This document shows positions 1 through 8,111 of a DNA stretch of 64,000 nt, piece after piece. Source of the DNA: Oscillospiraceae bacterium. GTDB lineage: Bacteria; Bacillota; Clostridia; Oscillospirales; Oscillospiraceae. Positions within the stretch are counted from its first letter, which is position 1; each line of letters starts with the position of its first letter. Location of the stretch: the NCBI GenBank assembly GCA_902778275.1, contig CACYXE010000014.1, positions 1-64,000 of the forward strand. Reading direction: 5' to 3'. The notes beneath the pieces are model-generated. The model was not told where the DNA came from, made no database searches, and worked only from the letters and a program-made list of their open reading frames with translations. Both the position numbers and the translations under genes were made by a program.

Positions 1-19
1 AATAGGAGGTGCCGAAACT

Positions 20-181
20 ATGGCTGCAGGCGCAAGAGTAAAAATCACACTCAGATGCGATGAATGCAAGCAGAGAAACTACAACACGGTCAAGAACAAA
101 AAGAACACCAGCGACCGTTTGGAGCGGAGCAAATACTGCCCCTTCTGCCGCAAGCACACCAAGCATGTTGAGACCAAGTAA
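20..181 (+). CDS. rpmG: 50S ribosomal protein L33
   Basis: A 53-residue protein of the large ribosomal subunit. It carries two Cys pairs (CDEC near residues 13-16 and CPFC near 38-41), so this is the zinc-binding form of L33. The ATG follows a strong GGAGG at 5-9. It heads the transcription-translation cluster and lies 21 bases upstream of secE, the usual bacterial order L33-SecE-NusG-L11-L1. The promoter lies outside the window. Confidence 0.96.
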   Translation: MAAGARVKITLRCDECKQRNYNTVKNKKNTSDRLERSKYCPFCRKHTKHVETK

Positions 182-202
182 CTTCTGAAAGGATGCGTGA
201 AA

Positions 203-475
203 ATGGCTGAAGAAAAGAAGAACAACGCAGCTCCCACCAAGGCCGTCACCGCCGTGAAGAAGGACGATGCCAGGCCCGGCTTTTTCAAGCGTGTGGGCAA
301 GTGGTTTCGTGAGATGAAGAGCGAGTTGAAGAAGGTCATCTGGCCCACGGGCAAGACCCTGTTCAACAACACCGCCATTTCTGTCGGCGTCATGCTGGCG
401 TCCGCCGTGGTCCTCTGGGGCTTCGACGAGCTGGCCCAGATGCTGGTCAGGGTGCTCTTCACGCTTGTGGGTTAA
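203..475 (+). CDS. secE: Preprotein translocase subunit SecE
   Basis: A 90-residue SecE, the small essential subunit of the SecYEG channel in the cytoplasmic membrane. A Lys-rich N-terminus is followed by the typical amphipathic stretch (FFKRVGKWFREMKSELKKV) and one membrane span at about residues 57-82. The ATG at 203 is preferred over an in-frame GTG at 197 because the AAAGGA site at 188-193 is 9 bases from the ATG but only 3 from the GTG. nusG starts 6 bases downstream, so the two are probably co-translated. Confidence 0.95.
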   Translation: MAEEKKNNAAPTKAVTAVKKDDARPGFFKRVGKWFREMKSELKKVIWPTGKTLFNNTAISVGVMLASAVVLWGFDELAQMLVRVLFTLVG

Positions 476-480
476 GCGAC

Positions 481-1005
481 ATGGCGGAAGAAGCGAAATG
501 GTATGTAGTGCATACCTACTCCGGGTATGAAAACGCGGTGGCCGCGTCCGTGATGAAGGCCGCGGAAAACCGCAAGATGACCGACCTGATCAAAGAGGTC
601 AACATCCCCATGGAGAAGGTGACGGAGATCACCGACAGCGGCGAGAAGACCGTTGAGCGCAAGGTGTTCCCCGGCTACGTGCTGATCAAAATGATTCTGA
701 CGGACGAAAGCTGGCATCTGGTCCACAACGTCCGCGGCGCAACGGGCTTCGTAGGGTCCGACGGCAAGGCCGTCCCTCTGACGGAGCAGGAAATTTACGG
801 TCTGGGCGTCGAGCGCAAGGAGATCGTGGTCGGCTACACCCTGGGCGACAGCGTAAAGGTCAATGACGGCCCGCTGGCAGGCTTCATCGGTGTGGTGGAC
901 GAGCTGGAACCCGAGAAGAACCGGGTCCGGGTGGTCGTCTCCATGTTCGGCAGAGAGACTCCGGTGGATCTGGAGCTCGACCAGGTCGAAGTCATCAAAG
1001 AATAA
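481..1005 (+). CDS. nusG: Transcription termination/antitermination protein NusG
   Basis: A 174-residue NusG, which binds RNA polymerase and modulates pausing and Rho-dependent termination. The N-terminal NGN domain opens with [12 protein letters not shown] and contains [12 protein letters not shown]-terminal KOW domain lies at about residues 120-165 ([12 protein letters not shown]). Length is normal for the family. It sits between secE and rplK in the conserved order. Confidence 0.97.
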   Translation: MAEEAKWYVVHTYSGYENAVAASVMKAAENRKMTDLIKEVNIPMEKVTEITDSGEKTVERKVFPGYVLIKMILTDESWHLVHNVRGATGFVGSDGKAVPLTEQEIYGLGVERKEIVVGYTLGDSVKVNDGPLAGFIGVVDELEPEKNRVRVVVSMFGRETPVDLELDQVEVIKE

Positions 1006-1024
1006 TAAGAAAGAGGTGCTTTCT

Positions 1025-1450
1025 ATGGCACAGAAAGTAGTTGGATACGTAAGATTCCAGGTTCCTGCCGGCAAAGCGACGCCGGCTCCCCCCGTTGGCC
1101 CCGCTCTGGGCCAGTACGGCGTGAACATCGGTCAGTTCACCAAGGACTTCAACGAGCGCACCAAGGGCGACATGGGCATGATGATCCCCGTCGTCATCAC
1201 CGTGTATGCTGACCGCAGCTTCACCTTCATCACCAAGACTCCTCCTGCCGCGCTGCTCATCAAGAAGGCCTGCGGCATCGAGACCGCGTCCGGCGTTCCC
1301 CAGCGGGACAAGGTCGCCACGATCAGCAAGGAAGACGTCCGCAAGATCGCCGAGCAGAAGATGCCCGACCTGAACTGCACCGACATCAAGTCCGCCATCA
1401 GCATGATCGCCGGTACCTGCCGCTCCATGGGCGTTGTCGTCGGAGACTGA
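1025..1450 (+). CDS. rplK: 50S ribosomal protein L11
   Basis: A 141-residue L11 of the GTPase-associated centre of the large subunit. The Pro-rich segment ([16 protein letters not shown]) and the C-terminal RNA-binding domain ([22 protein letters not shown]) are intact. The ATG follows AAAGAGG at about 1010-1016. A longer in-frame reading exists from 863, but it runs through nusG and is not credible. It is co-transcribed with rplA. Confidence 0.97.
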   Translation: MAQKVVGYVRFQVPAGKATPAPPVGPALGQYGVNIGQFTKDFNERTKGDMGMMIPVVITVYADRSFTFITKTPPAALLIKKACGIETASGVPQRDKVATISKEDVRKIAEQKMPDLNCTDIKSAISMIAGTCRSMGVVVGD

Positions 1451-1520
1451 GCGAGGGATCGCTCAATAACGTGGGAGGATTCATCCATCCATTACACCAC
1501 ATTATTAGGAGGAAACGAAA

Positions 1521-2213
1521 TTGTTTAGAGGTAAAAATTATAAAGAGAGCGCAAAGCTCATTGATAAGCAGACCCTGTACGATCCCATGGACGCTCTGAA
1601 TCTGGTCATCAGCGCCAGCAAGGCCAAGTTCGACGAGACCGTCGAGCTGCACGTGAAGCTGGGCGTCGACGGCCGTCACGCCGACCAGCAGGTCCGCGGC
1701 GCCATCGTCCTGCCCAACGGCACCGGCAAGAGCGTGCGCGTTCTTGTCTTCTGCCCGCCCGAGCAGGTGGACGAGGCTCTGGCGGCCGGCGCCGATTATG
1801 CCGGCGGCATGGAGTATGTGGAGAAGATCCAGAAGGAGAACTGGTTCGAGTTCGACAGCGTGATCGCCAACCCCAAGATGATGGGTACCGTGGGCCGTCT
1901 CGGTAAGATCCTGGGACCCAAGGGCCTGATGCCCTCCCCCAAGGCCGGCACCGTCACCCCCAACGTGGCCCAGGCCGTCAAGGAAGCCAAGGCCGGTAAG
2001 GTCGAGTACCGTCTGGACAAGACCAACATCATCCACTGCCCCATCGGCAAGGTGAGCTTCGGTGCGGAGAAGCTGTACGAGAACTATGTGGCTCTGCTGG
2101 GCGCCATCATCAAGGCCAAGCCCGCTGCCGCAAAGGGCCAGTACATCCGCTCCTGCGTCACGGCTTCCACCATGGGCCCCGGCGTGAAGATCAACGCCCA
2201 GAAGCAGCTGTAA
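1521..2213 (+). CDS. rplA: 50S ribosomal protein L1
   Basis: A 230-residue L1 of the ribosomal L1 stalk, and a translational repressor of its own operon in many bacteria. The conserved signature ([17 protein letters not shown]) is complete. The start is TTG at 1521, placed 8 bases after AGGAGG at 1507-1512. The operon ends just downstream at a strong terminator. rplJ-rplL, often next in line, are absent here. Confidence 0.96.
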   Translation: MFRGKNYKESAKLIDKQTLYDPMDALNLVISASKAKFDETVELHVKLGVDGRHADQQVRGAIVLPNGTGKSVRVLVFCPPEQVDEALAAGADYAGGMEYVEKIQKENWFEFDSVIANPKMMGTVGRLGKILGPKGLMPSPKAGTVTPNVAQAVKEAKAGKVEYRLDKTNIIHCPIGKVSFGAEKLYENYVALLGAIIKAKPAAAKGQYIRSCVTASTMGPGVKINAQKQL

Positions 2214-2225
2214 GCGCCGCTTATC

Positions 2226-2262
2226 CACAGCCTCAGCCAACCGGCAGAGGCTGTGTTTTTTT
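2226..2262 (+). terminator. Intrinsic terminator of the rpmG-rplA operon
   Basis: A perfect 9-bp stem pairs 2226-2234 (CACAGCCTC) with 2247-2255 (GAGGCTGTG) around a 12-base loop, followed by seven T at 2256-2262. It separates the ribosomal operon from the next promoter. Confidence 0.9.
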
Positions 2263-2300
2263 CGCGTTTTCTTAAAGATTCTTAAACGCTTGGGCGACAG

Positions 2301-2329
2301 TGGACATTTTTTGTAAAATGCTGTATAAT
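2301..2329 (+). promoter_or_regulatory. Promoter for the anchored Pro/Thr-rich protein
   Basis: TGGACA at 2301-2306 and TATAAT at 2324-2329 are separated by exactly 17 bases. It lies about 45 bases before the gene at 2372 and after the rplA terminator. Confidence 0.75.
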
Positions 2330-2371
2330 AAAATTCACCCTTGATTTCCTGCGAAAGGAGAAGCATCAGCG

Positions 2372-3094
2372 ATGAACGGCAAGATCACAGCGGTACTTTT
2401 CATCATCGTATTGATCCTGGTGGTGGCGGTCATCTGCACCTTCCTCACCAGTTTTGACAGAAGCCCTGAGCCCCAGCCCACGGAGCCGGTGGAGGAGCCC
2501 ACGGAAGACCCGGGCAATATCCAGGCCGTGATCTCCACCGCGGCACCCACGCAGGCGCCCGCCCCGGCCACGCCCGCGCCGGCCACACCGGCGCCCACGC
2601 CGGTCCCGACTCCTGCAGCTACCCCGGCGCCCACGCCCGTGCCCACCCCAGCGCCCACGCCCACACCCACCGAGGAACCGCTCCCCGTCAACTTTGAGTC
2701 GGAGGAGCTGGGCAGCGGCAGCTTCCGCTCGGACACCGGCCTGTACATCGACATCCGCGCCGACTGGACCGCACGTACGGTCAGCGCCAACCGGGTGGAG
2801 ATCGACGTGACGGTATATCTGGAGTCCTACAGCATCCGCCTCGGCCCCTCGGAGGATGCGGTGAACATCAGCCTGGGCGGCGAGTACGTGTCTCTGGCGA
2901 CGCCCGCGGTGCAGTATGACGGCAACCGCATGCTGGTGACGCAGCTGGCCAGCCACAGCTTCCGGGTGGACCTGCCGGAGGAGAGCTCCAACAGCTACCA
3001 TCTGGAGACCGTGTATAACTTCGGCGGCACCTACGGCGGCGTTGCGATCCCGGCTATCGAGTGCGGCGGCGTGATCAGTCTGAGCCGCTACTGA
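2372..3094 (+). CDS. Membrane-anchored protein with Pro/Thr-rich stalk
   Basis: A 240-residue protein of unknown function. One hydrophobic span at residues 5-27 acts as an uncleaved anchor; there is no lipobox. A low-complexity stalk of alternating Ala, Pro and Thr covers about residues 50-107 and would lift the C-terminal domain (about 108-240) off the membrane. That domain looks beta-rich, with short alternating hydrophobic strands and no recognised catalytic motif. AAAGGAG at 2354-2360 supports the start. It has its own promoter and terminator, so it is probably monocistronic. Confidence 0.8.
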   Translation: MNGKITAVLFIIVLILVVAVICTFLTSFDRSPEPQPTEPVEEPTEDPGNIQAVISTAAPTQAPAPATPAPATPAPTPVPTPAATPAPTPVPTPAPTPTPTEEPLPVNFESEELGSGSFRSDTGLYIDIRADWTARTVSANRVEIDVTVYLESYSIRLGPSEDAVNISLGGEYVSLATPAVQYDGNRMLVTQLASHSFRVDLPEESSNSYHLETVYNFGGTYGGVAIPAIECGGVISLSRY

Positions 3095-3111
3095 TCGAAA
3101 CCAGACAAGCC

Positions 3112-3141
3112 AAGCGGCAAGCGTAATGCTTGCCGCTTTTT
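3112..3141 (+). terminator. Intrinsic terminator
   Basis: A perfect 11-bp stem (3112-3122 with 3128-3138) around a GTAAT loop, running into TTTTT at 3137-3141. It closes the single-gene unit at 2372. Confidence 0.9.
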
Positions 3142-3167
3142 CAAAATCATGATGGGAGGCATATGGG

Positions 3168-3803
3168 ATGCGTACACAGGAACAGGTCAATGAGATCGTG
3201 CGGCTGCTGCTGGAGGAATACCCCGAGGCCAGCTGCACTTTGGATTACGGCAAGGACTATGAGCTGCTGTTTTCCGTGCGGCTGGCGGCCCAGTGCACCG
3301 ACGAGCGTGTCAACCAGATCACGCCCGCCCTCTTCGCCCGCTTCCCGACGCTGGAGGCCTTCGCGGAGGCGGACGTGGAAGAGGTGGAGCGCTACGTGCA
3401 TTCCTGCGGTTTTTTCCGCGCCAAGGCACGGGATATCGTGGCCTGCGCCCAGGTGCTGCTGGAAAAACACGGCGGCAGGGTGCCCCGGACCATGGAGGAG
3501 CTGACGGCGCTGCCCGGCGTGGGCCGCAAGACCGCCAACCTGATCCTGGGGGACATTTTCCGGGTGCCCGGCTCCACGGTGGTGGACACCCACTGCATCC
3601 GCCTGTCCAACCGCATGGGCCTGGTGGACGACCTGAAGGAGCCGGTCAAGATCGAGATGGCCCTGCGAAAGATCCTGCCGCCGGAGCGGTCCTCGGATTT
3701 CTGCCATGCCGTCGTGCTCCACGGCCGGGCGGTCTGCGACGCCCGCAAGCCCAAGTGTGAGGCCTGCTGCGTCAAGCACCTGTGCCGGTATTTTTCCGGC
3801 TGA
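3168..3803 (+). CDS. nth: Endonuclease III (DNA glycosylase/AP lyase)
   Basis: A 211-residue base-excision repair enzyme that removes oxidised pyrimidines and nicks abasic sites. The helix-hairpin-helix LPGVGRKTAN holds the catalytic Lys121, and VDTH holds the catalytic Asp140. The C-terminal 4Fe-4S ligands follow the classic spacing Cys190-x6-Cys197-x2-Cys200-x5-Cys206. Length matches Escherichia coli Nth. The next gene starts 12 bases after its stop. Confidence 0.96.
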   Translation: MRTQEQVNEIVRLLLEEYPEASCTLDYGKDYELLFSVRLAAQCTDERVNQITPALFARFPTLEAFAEADVEEVERYVHSCGFFRAKARDIVACAQVLLEKHGGRVPRTMEELTALPGVGRKTANLILGDIFRVPGSTVVDTHCIRLSNRMGLVDDLKEPVKIEMALRKILPPERSSDFCHAVVLHGRAVCDARKPKCEACCVKHLCRYFSG

Positions 3804-3815
3804 AGGAGAAGAGAT

Positions 3816-5321
3816 ATGACCAACGAACAGAAATGGAAAAAGCTGTCAGCCCGCCTGGAGGAGATCGACGCCTACAAGCGCACGCTGGGCAAGCTGCAGT
3901 TTGATATGGAGTGCTGCGCCCCGGAGGAGGGGCTGGCGCAGGCCGGCGAGGACATGAGCCGGATCGGCCGGCAGCTGCACAAGCTGACCCATGCCAAAGC
4001 TTATCAGGAGCTGATCGTCCAGCTCCACGCCGACAGCGAGGGGCTCACGCCCGTGCAGAAGCGGGCGGTGGAGCTGCTGTACCGGGATTATGTCCGGACC
4101 AAAAATATCCCGGCAAGCCTCGCCTATCAGGCGGACCGGATCCAGAACCGGGCTTACGGGGACTGGCTGGCGGCCAAGAAGAACAGCGACTTCTCCCGCT
4201 TCCGGGATTCTTTCGCCGCTCAGGTGGAGAACACCCGGAAGCTGATCGACCTGCGGGACCGGAAGTACGGCAGCTATTACAGCGCCTGTCTGGACGACAC
4301 CGAGCCCGGCGGCAGCGAGGAACAGCTGGACGCCTTTTTTGCCGCGCTGAAGGCGCGGATCGTGCCCCTGCTCCGGCGGATCCGGCTTGAGGGCAAGCCC
4401 ATCCGGGAGGATTTCCTCTCCCGGCCCTGCCCCATCGCCCGCCAGGAGGAGATGTCCCGCTGGCTGCTGCGGCTGGAGGGCCTGCGGGAGAGCGCCCTGG
4501 TGCTGATGACCACCGAGCACCCCTTTACCGAGACCTTCGGCCCCCGCGACGTGCGGGTGACCACCCACTACTACGAGGAGAACTTCATCTCCAACATCTT
4601 CACCACCCTGCATGAGGGCGGCCACGCCCTGCTGATGCAGAACGAACCGGCGGAGCTGACGGAAAACCACTGCGACAACTGCGCCTCCAACGGCCAGCAC
4701 GAGTGCGTCTCCCGCTTTTACGAAAATCTCATCGGACGAAGCGAGGCCTTCATCCACCTGATCTATCCCAAGCTGCGCCGGCTGAGCGGGGACACCTTCG
4801 CCGACGTGAGCGAGCGGGAGCTGTACGAGGCGGTGAACGTCGCCCGGCCGGGCCTCATCCGCACCGAGGCGGACGAGCTGAGCTACTGCCTGCACATCCT
4901 GATCCGCTACGAGCTGGAAAAGGCCTTCGTCAACGGCGCAATCACCGTGGACCAGGTGCCCGGGCTGTGGAAAGAGAAATACAAAGAATACCTGGGCGTG
5001 GAGGTGCCCGACGACAGCCGGGGCTGCCTGCAGGACGTGCACTGGACCATGGACTACGGCTACTTCCCCTCCTACGCCCTGGGCAACGCCTACGGCGCCC
5101 AGATCCTGCGCGCCATGCGGCGAGACTTCGACGTGGACGCCGCCGTCCGGGCGGGAGAACTGGACAGGGTCAAAGACTGGCTGACGGAGCGGGTCTTTTC
5201 CATCGTGTCGCTGAAGGACCCGGACGACTGGATCCGCGCCGTCACCGGCGAGGGCTTAAACGTCGAATATTATCTGGATTACCTGGAGGACAAGTTCACC
5301 AGGCTCTATGAATTACCGTAA
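3816..5321 (+). CDS. M32 family metallocarboxypeptidase
   Basis: A 501-residue thermostable-carboxypeptidase-type enzyme (peptidase family M32), expected in the cytoplasm because there is no signal peptide. The zinc motif HEGGH is at residues 266-270, and Glu296 in HECVSRFYEN is the likely third ligand. It removes C-terminal residues from peptides. The length of about 500 is standard. It lies 12 bases after nth, and its stop lies just before the ribosome site of the next gene. Confidence 0.93.
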   Translation: MTNEQKWKKLSARLEEIDAYKRTLGKLQFDMECCAPEEGLAQAGEDMSRIGRQLHKLTHAKAYQELIVQLHADSEGLTPVQKRAVELLYRDYVRTKNIPASLAYQADRIQNRAYGDWLAAKKNSDFSRFRDSFAAQVENTRKLIDLRDRKYGSYYSACLDDTEPGGSEEQLDAFFAALKARIVPLLRRIRLEGKPIREDFLSRPCPIARQEEMSRWLLRLEGLRESALVLMTTEHPFTETFGPRDVRVTTHYYEENFISNIFTTLHEGGHALLMQNEPAELTENHCDNCASNGQHECVSRFYENLIGRSEAFIHLIYPKLRRLSGDTFADVSERELYEAVNVARPGLIRTEADELSYCLHILIRYELEKAFVNGAITVDQVPGLWKEKYKEYLGVEVPDDSRGCLQDVHWTMDYGYFPSYALGNAYGAQILRAMRRDFDVDAAVRAGELDRVKDWLTERVFSIVSLKDPDDWIRAVTGEGLNVEYYLDYLEDKFTRLYELP

Positions 5322-5334
5322 AGGAGGCCGCGGT

Positions 5335-5811
5335 ATGTTTCCCGAAATGAAGCGCGTCAAACAGAAATTGAGCCGGGAGGAGTGCATTGAGATCCTCAGG
5401 CAGGAGAAGCGGGGCGTCCTGTCCGTGCTGGGGGAGGACGACTATCCCTACGGCATGCCCATCAACCACTGGTACTGCGAGGCCGACGGCAAGCTGTACT
5501 TCCACGGCGGCATGCACGGCCACAAGATCGACGCCATGCGGCGGCACGACAAGGTCTCCTTCTGCGTGTACGACAGCGGCTTTCGCCGGGAGGGCGAATG
5601 GGCGCTGAACTTCCGCAGCGTGGTGGTCTTCGGCCGGGTGGAGTTCATCGAGGATCCGGAGCGGGTGCTCGAGATCGCCCGACAGATCTGCTATAAGTTC
5701 ACCGACGACGAGGAATATATCGAAAGTGAGATCCGCCGCGCCGGGTTCCGCACCCTGTGCTTTGCCCTGACGCCGGAGCACATCAGCGGCAAGCGGGTCA
5801 ACGAGGCCTGA
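5335..5811 (+). CDS. Pyridoxamine 5'-phosphate oxidase-like flavoprotein
   Basis: A 158-residue split-barrel FMN-binding-fold protein of the PPOX/NimA type. The fold signature is the run GVLSVLGEDDYPYGMPINHWY followed by KLYFHGGMHGHK; the His-rich strand is typical of NimA-like proteins. The ATG at 5335 is chosen because AAAGGAGG at 5320-5327 lies 7 bases upstream; an in-frame ATG at 5308 overlaps the previous gene and lacks a site. The substrate cannot be told from sequence. Family members include flavin reductases and nitroimidazole reductases. Confidence 0.85.
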   Translation: MFPEMKRVKQKLSREECIEILRQEKRGVLSVLGEDDYPYGMPINHWYCEADGKLYFHGGMHGHKIDAMRRHDKVSFCVYDSGFRREGEWALNFRSVVVFGRVEFIEDPERVLEIARQICYKFTDDEEYIESEIRRAGFRTLCFALTPEHISGKRVNEA

Positions 5812-5924
5812 TCCGGCGGAGAGCGGGGATCTTTACGGAAGCGGCGCGGGAGGATATCGGACGACCGGGAGGCTCGGATCCCGCATGGACCGCGGCGCTT
5901 CGCTGGGATTTGCGGAGAAAAAAC

Positions 5925-6734
5925 ATGGTCGGACTGCATGAAAAATCAGTGTCTTCCAATCGTGGAATGACGTACTATTGGACAAATGAGATAGAGAGTG
6001 CGGTCTCATTGGTGTTCTTGCCCGGGCTGACGGCGGATCATCGATTGTTTGAATCCCAAGTCTCGTTTTTTAAAAATGCGTTCAAAGTCTTAGTGTGGGA
6101 CTGCCCGGGTCATGGTAAATCAAGACCCTATGATGGTTTTTCATATGCTGAAGTCAGCAATGAACTGGACAGTATTCTTGAAAAGGAGCGTGTGGATAAA
6201 GCGGTATTCATTGGCCAATCGCTGGGAGGAATGATAGCCCAGTACTATATCGATCAGCATTCATTCAGGGCGGTTGGTTTTATCTCGATCGACAGTGTTC
6301 CTTTCGGAGACTACTACTCGAAATCAGATATGTTCTGGCTCTCTCAATTGGAGTGGATGTGCAAAGTGTTTCCCGATAAACTGCTGAGATCTTCAATCGC
6401 AAAGATATGCGGAGCAACAGAGACTGGGCAGAATCGAATGCTCACCATGCTGTCCTCCTACACAAAGAATGAGCTTTGTCACCTGCTGTATATAGGGGAA
6501 GCTGCGTTTATTCCCGAAAATAAGAATCTGGAGATTCCATGCAAATGTATTCTTCTGCTTGGCGACAGGGATAAAGTTGGAAAAGTAGCCGCATATAATA
6601 CGGAGTGGTCGCGGCGCACCGGATTTCCACTTATCTTGATCCACGGAGCGGCACATAATGCAAACGATGATCAGCCGGACAAAGTCAACGCGATTATTCT
6701 TGACTTTATAGAAACGATCAATATAGAGCAGTAG
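5925..6734 (+). CDS. Alpha/beta hydrolase, low-GC
   Basis: A 269-residue alpha/beta-fold hydrolase. The nucleophile elbow GQSLGG places Ser99, the acid is probably in LLGDRD, and the His is near residue 244 (HGAAHNAND). The oxyanion region is FLPGLTADHR. The ATG at 5925 follows GGAG at 5913-5916; an upstream in-frame extension to 5757 runs through the previous gene. Base composition is clearly AT-richer than its neighbours, which suggests recent transfer. The substrate is unknown. Confidence 0.85.
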   Translation: MVGLHEKSVSSNRGMTYYWTNEIESAVSLVFLPGLTADHRLFESQVSFFKNAFKVLVWDCPGHGKSRPYDGFSYAEVSNELDSILEKERVDKAVFIGQSLGGMIAQYYIDQHSFRAVGFISIDSVPFGDYYSKSDMFWLSQLEWMCKVFPDKLLRSSIAKICGATETGQNRMLTMLSSYTKNELCHLLYIGEAAFIPENKNLEIPCKCILLLGDRDKVGKVAAYNTEWSRRTGFPLILIHGAAHNANDDQPDKVNAIILDFIETINIEQ

Positions 6735-6800
6735 GGTTTATTCCTGTTTTCCAAATGGGAAACCGGGTGCGCGGGCTTGCCCCGTTTCTTTGAACAGAGG

Positions 6801-6845
6801 AAAAAGAGGATGGAGAGATTTTTACAATCTCTCCATCCTCTTTCC
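6801..6845. terminator. Bidirectional terminator hairpin
   Basis: A perfect 18-bp stem pairs 6803-6820 with 6826-6843 around a five-base loop. The A run at 6801-6805 provides a T tract on the minus strand. It sits between the plus-strand hydrolase and the minus-strand lipoprotein unit and can end both transcripts. Confidence 0.85.
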
Positions 6846-6965
6846 ATATCGCCGATATCGCTGTAGTGACGGCATTGACGGCATTGCGCATCTGTGGTCA
6901 CCCTGGCGTTGCGGCCACAGGAGGGGCATACCCATAAAGGGCACTTAGCCCCGCCCGGATTTGAC

Positions 6966-7565
6966 TCACACGGTGTCCCAGAGGGCGTCCACGTTCTCGC
7001 GGGTGATGGCCTGCCAGGGGATGACCAGCTGTTCCGCTCCGCCGAACTGCTCCGCCTCCCAGACGCCCAGCTCCTCGTCGTCGATCCAGCGCTGGCCCTC
7101 CGCGTCCTGCAGGGAGGCCACGCTGCCGTTGCCGTTCCGATCCGCGGCGGTGGGGAAGGGATCGCCGTTATAGTCGGTATCTCCGTTCTCCTTGTCCCAG
7201 CCGTAGACCGAGGCGAACTGGACGTATACATTCTGCACCGGGTCGTAGCGGTACAGGGAATAGGGCCACAGAACGCCGTGGGTCTGGTTGTGAGAGGCGT
7301 AGGCCCGCACCAGGCCGCCTGCGTAGTACTCCGCCCCGGGGAAGATGCCCAATTCCTCCTTGAGCTGGAAGTTATCGTCCAGACAGTAGATCATGGTCCG
7401 CATGCCGGCCATATAGGAATCCTCCACGCTGATGAGCAGTTCCTCCGCGCCGTCGCCGTCCACATCATAGATGGCAAAGCGGTTTTTGGCCATGTCGCCG
7501 CCCCAGTCCTCCGGCATGACCTCCGAGCCGTCGGGCATGCGGTTCAGACCCAGAACAATGGACAT
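6966..7565 (-). pseudogene. C-terminal part of a probably frame-split lipoprotein
   Basis: A 199-residue open frame with no signal peptide. YDVDGDGAEELLI resembles the Asp-rich calcium-type loops of secreted clostridial lipoproteins. Its first ATG has no ribosome site: the 15 bases upstream lack any purine-rich stretch. The frame stays open upstream to about 7592 and overlaps the end of the lipoprotein frame ending at 7579. The simplest reading is one gene split by a one-base shift near 7582. A CTT-TGA junction makes programmed +1 frameshifting a second possibility. Confidence 0.6.
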
Positions 7566-7578
7566 GGCGTTGGCATAT

Positions 7579-8043
7579 TCAAAGGTCCATGATCAGGTAT
7601 TGTTCCTTCTCCCCGTCGGAGAGCAGACCCACCGCCTGATAGTGAGGCAGGCCCACAAAGCCGGTGTCGTCATAGAGGCGCAGGGAGAACAGGCGGCCCG
7701 CGCCCTCGGTCTCGTGGCTCTGCTTGTGATAGAAGGTCATGGTGTAGTCGCCGTCGAAACTGCGCTCCTCCACACTGACCTGACCCTCCCATTCCGGGGG
7801 CAGGACCAGGGTGAAATAACGGCCTTCCGCCAAAAATCCGGCGGGCGGCGCCTCCTCCGGCGCGGGAGCGGCAGTCTCCTCGGGCTTGGCCTCAAGCGGC
7901 GCGGCGGCGTCAGCCGCGGCGGGCGCGGCGTCCTGGGGCGGAGCCGTCTCCGGGGCGGGCGTGACCGCGGGCGCACTGCCGCAGCCCGCCAGCAGGGCCA
8001 TTGTCAAAAGCAGAGACAAAAGCAGAAAAACAGTCTTTTTCAT
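7579..8043 (-). CDS. Lipoprotein, N-terminal part of split gene
   Basis: A 154-residue lipoprotein precursor. The signal peptide MKKTVFLLLSLLLTMALLAGC ends in a lipobox with Cys21. An Ala/Pro/Glu-rich linker covers about residues 24-65, then a short globular region begins at FLAEGRYFTLVLPPEWEG. The ATG at 8043 lies downstream of AAGGAG; a longer frame to 8076 enters the terminator hairpin. It ends abruptly in CTT TGA, and the next frame, open across this stop, appears to continue the protein (6966-7565). Confidence 0.75.
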   Translation of the reverse strand: MKKTVFLLLSLLLTMALLAGCGSAPAVTPAPETAPPQDAAPAAADAAAPLEAKPEETAAPAPEEAPPAGFLAEGRYFTLVLPPEWEGQVSVEERSFDGDYTMTFYHKQSHETEGAGRLFSLRLYDDTGFVGLPHYQAVGLLSDGEKEQYLIMDL

Positions 8044-8062
8044 GGCGCAGGTCTCCTTTTTT

Positions 8063-8105
8063 ATACGAAAACCCAACAGAAATCAATCGTGTTGGGTTTT
8101 CGTAT
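8063..8105 (-). terminator. Terminator of the hprK-dnaE operon
   Basis: A perfect 16-bp inverted repeat pairs 8063-8078 with 8090-8105 around an 11-base loop. The minus-strand 3' arm contains GGGTTTT. It lies 7 bases past the dnaE stop and just before the lipoprotein ribosome site. Confidence 0.8.
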
Positions 8106-8111
8106 CAGATT

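Noticed and set aside
2640..2690. The repeated Pro/Thr/Ala codons as a DNA repeat or CRISPR-like array
   Set aside because: The repetition is at codon level within a continuous protein stalk and has no fixed unit or spacers.
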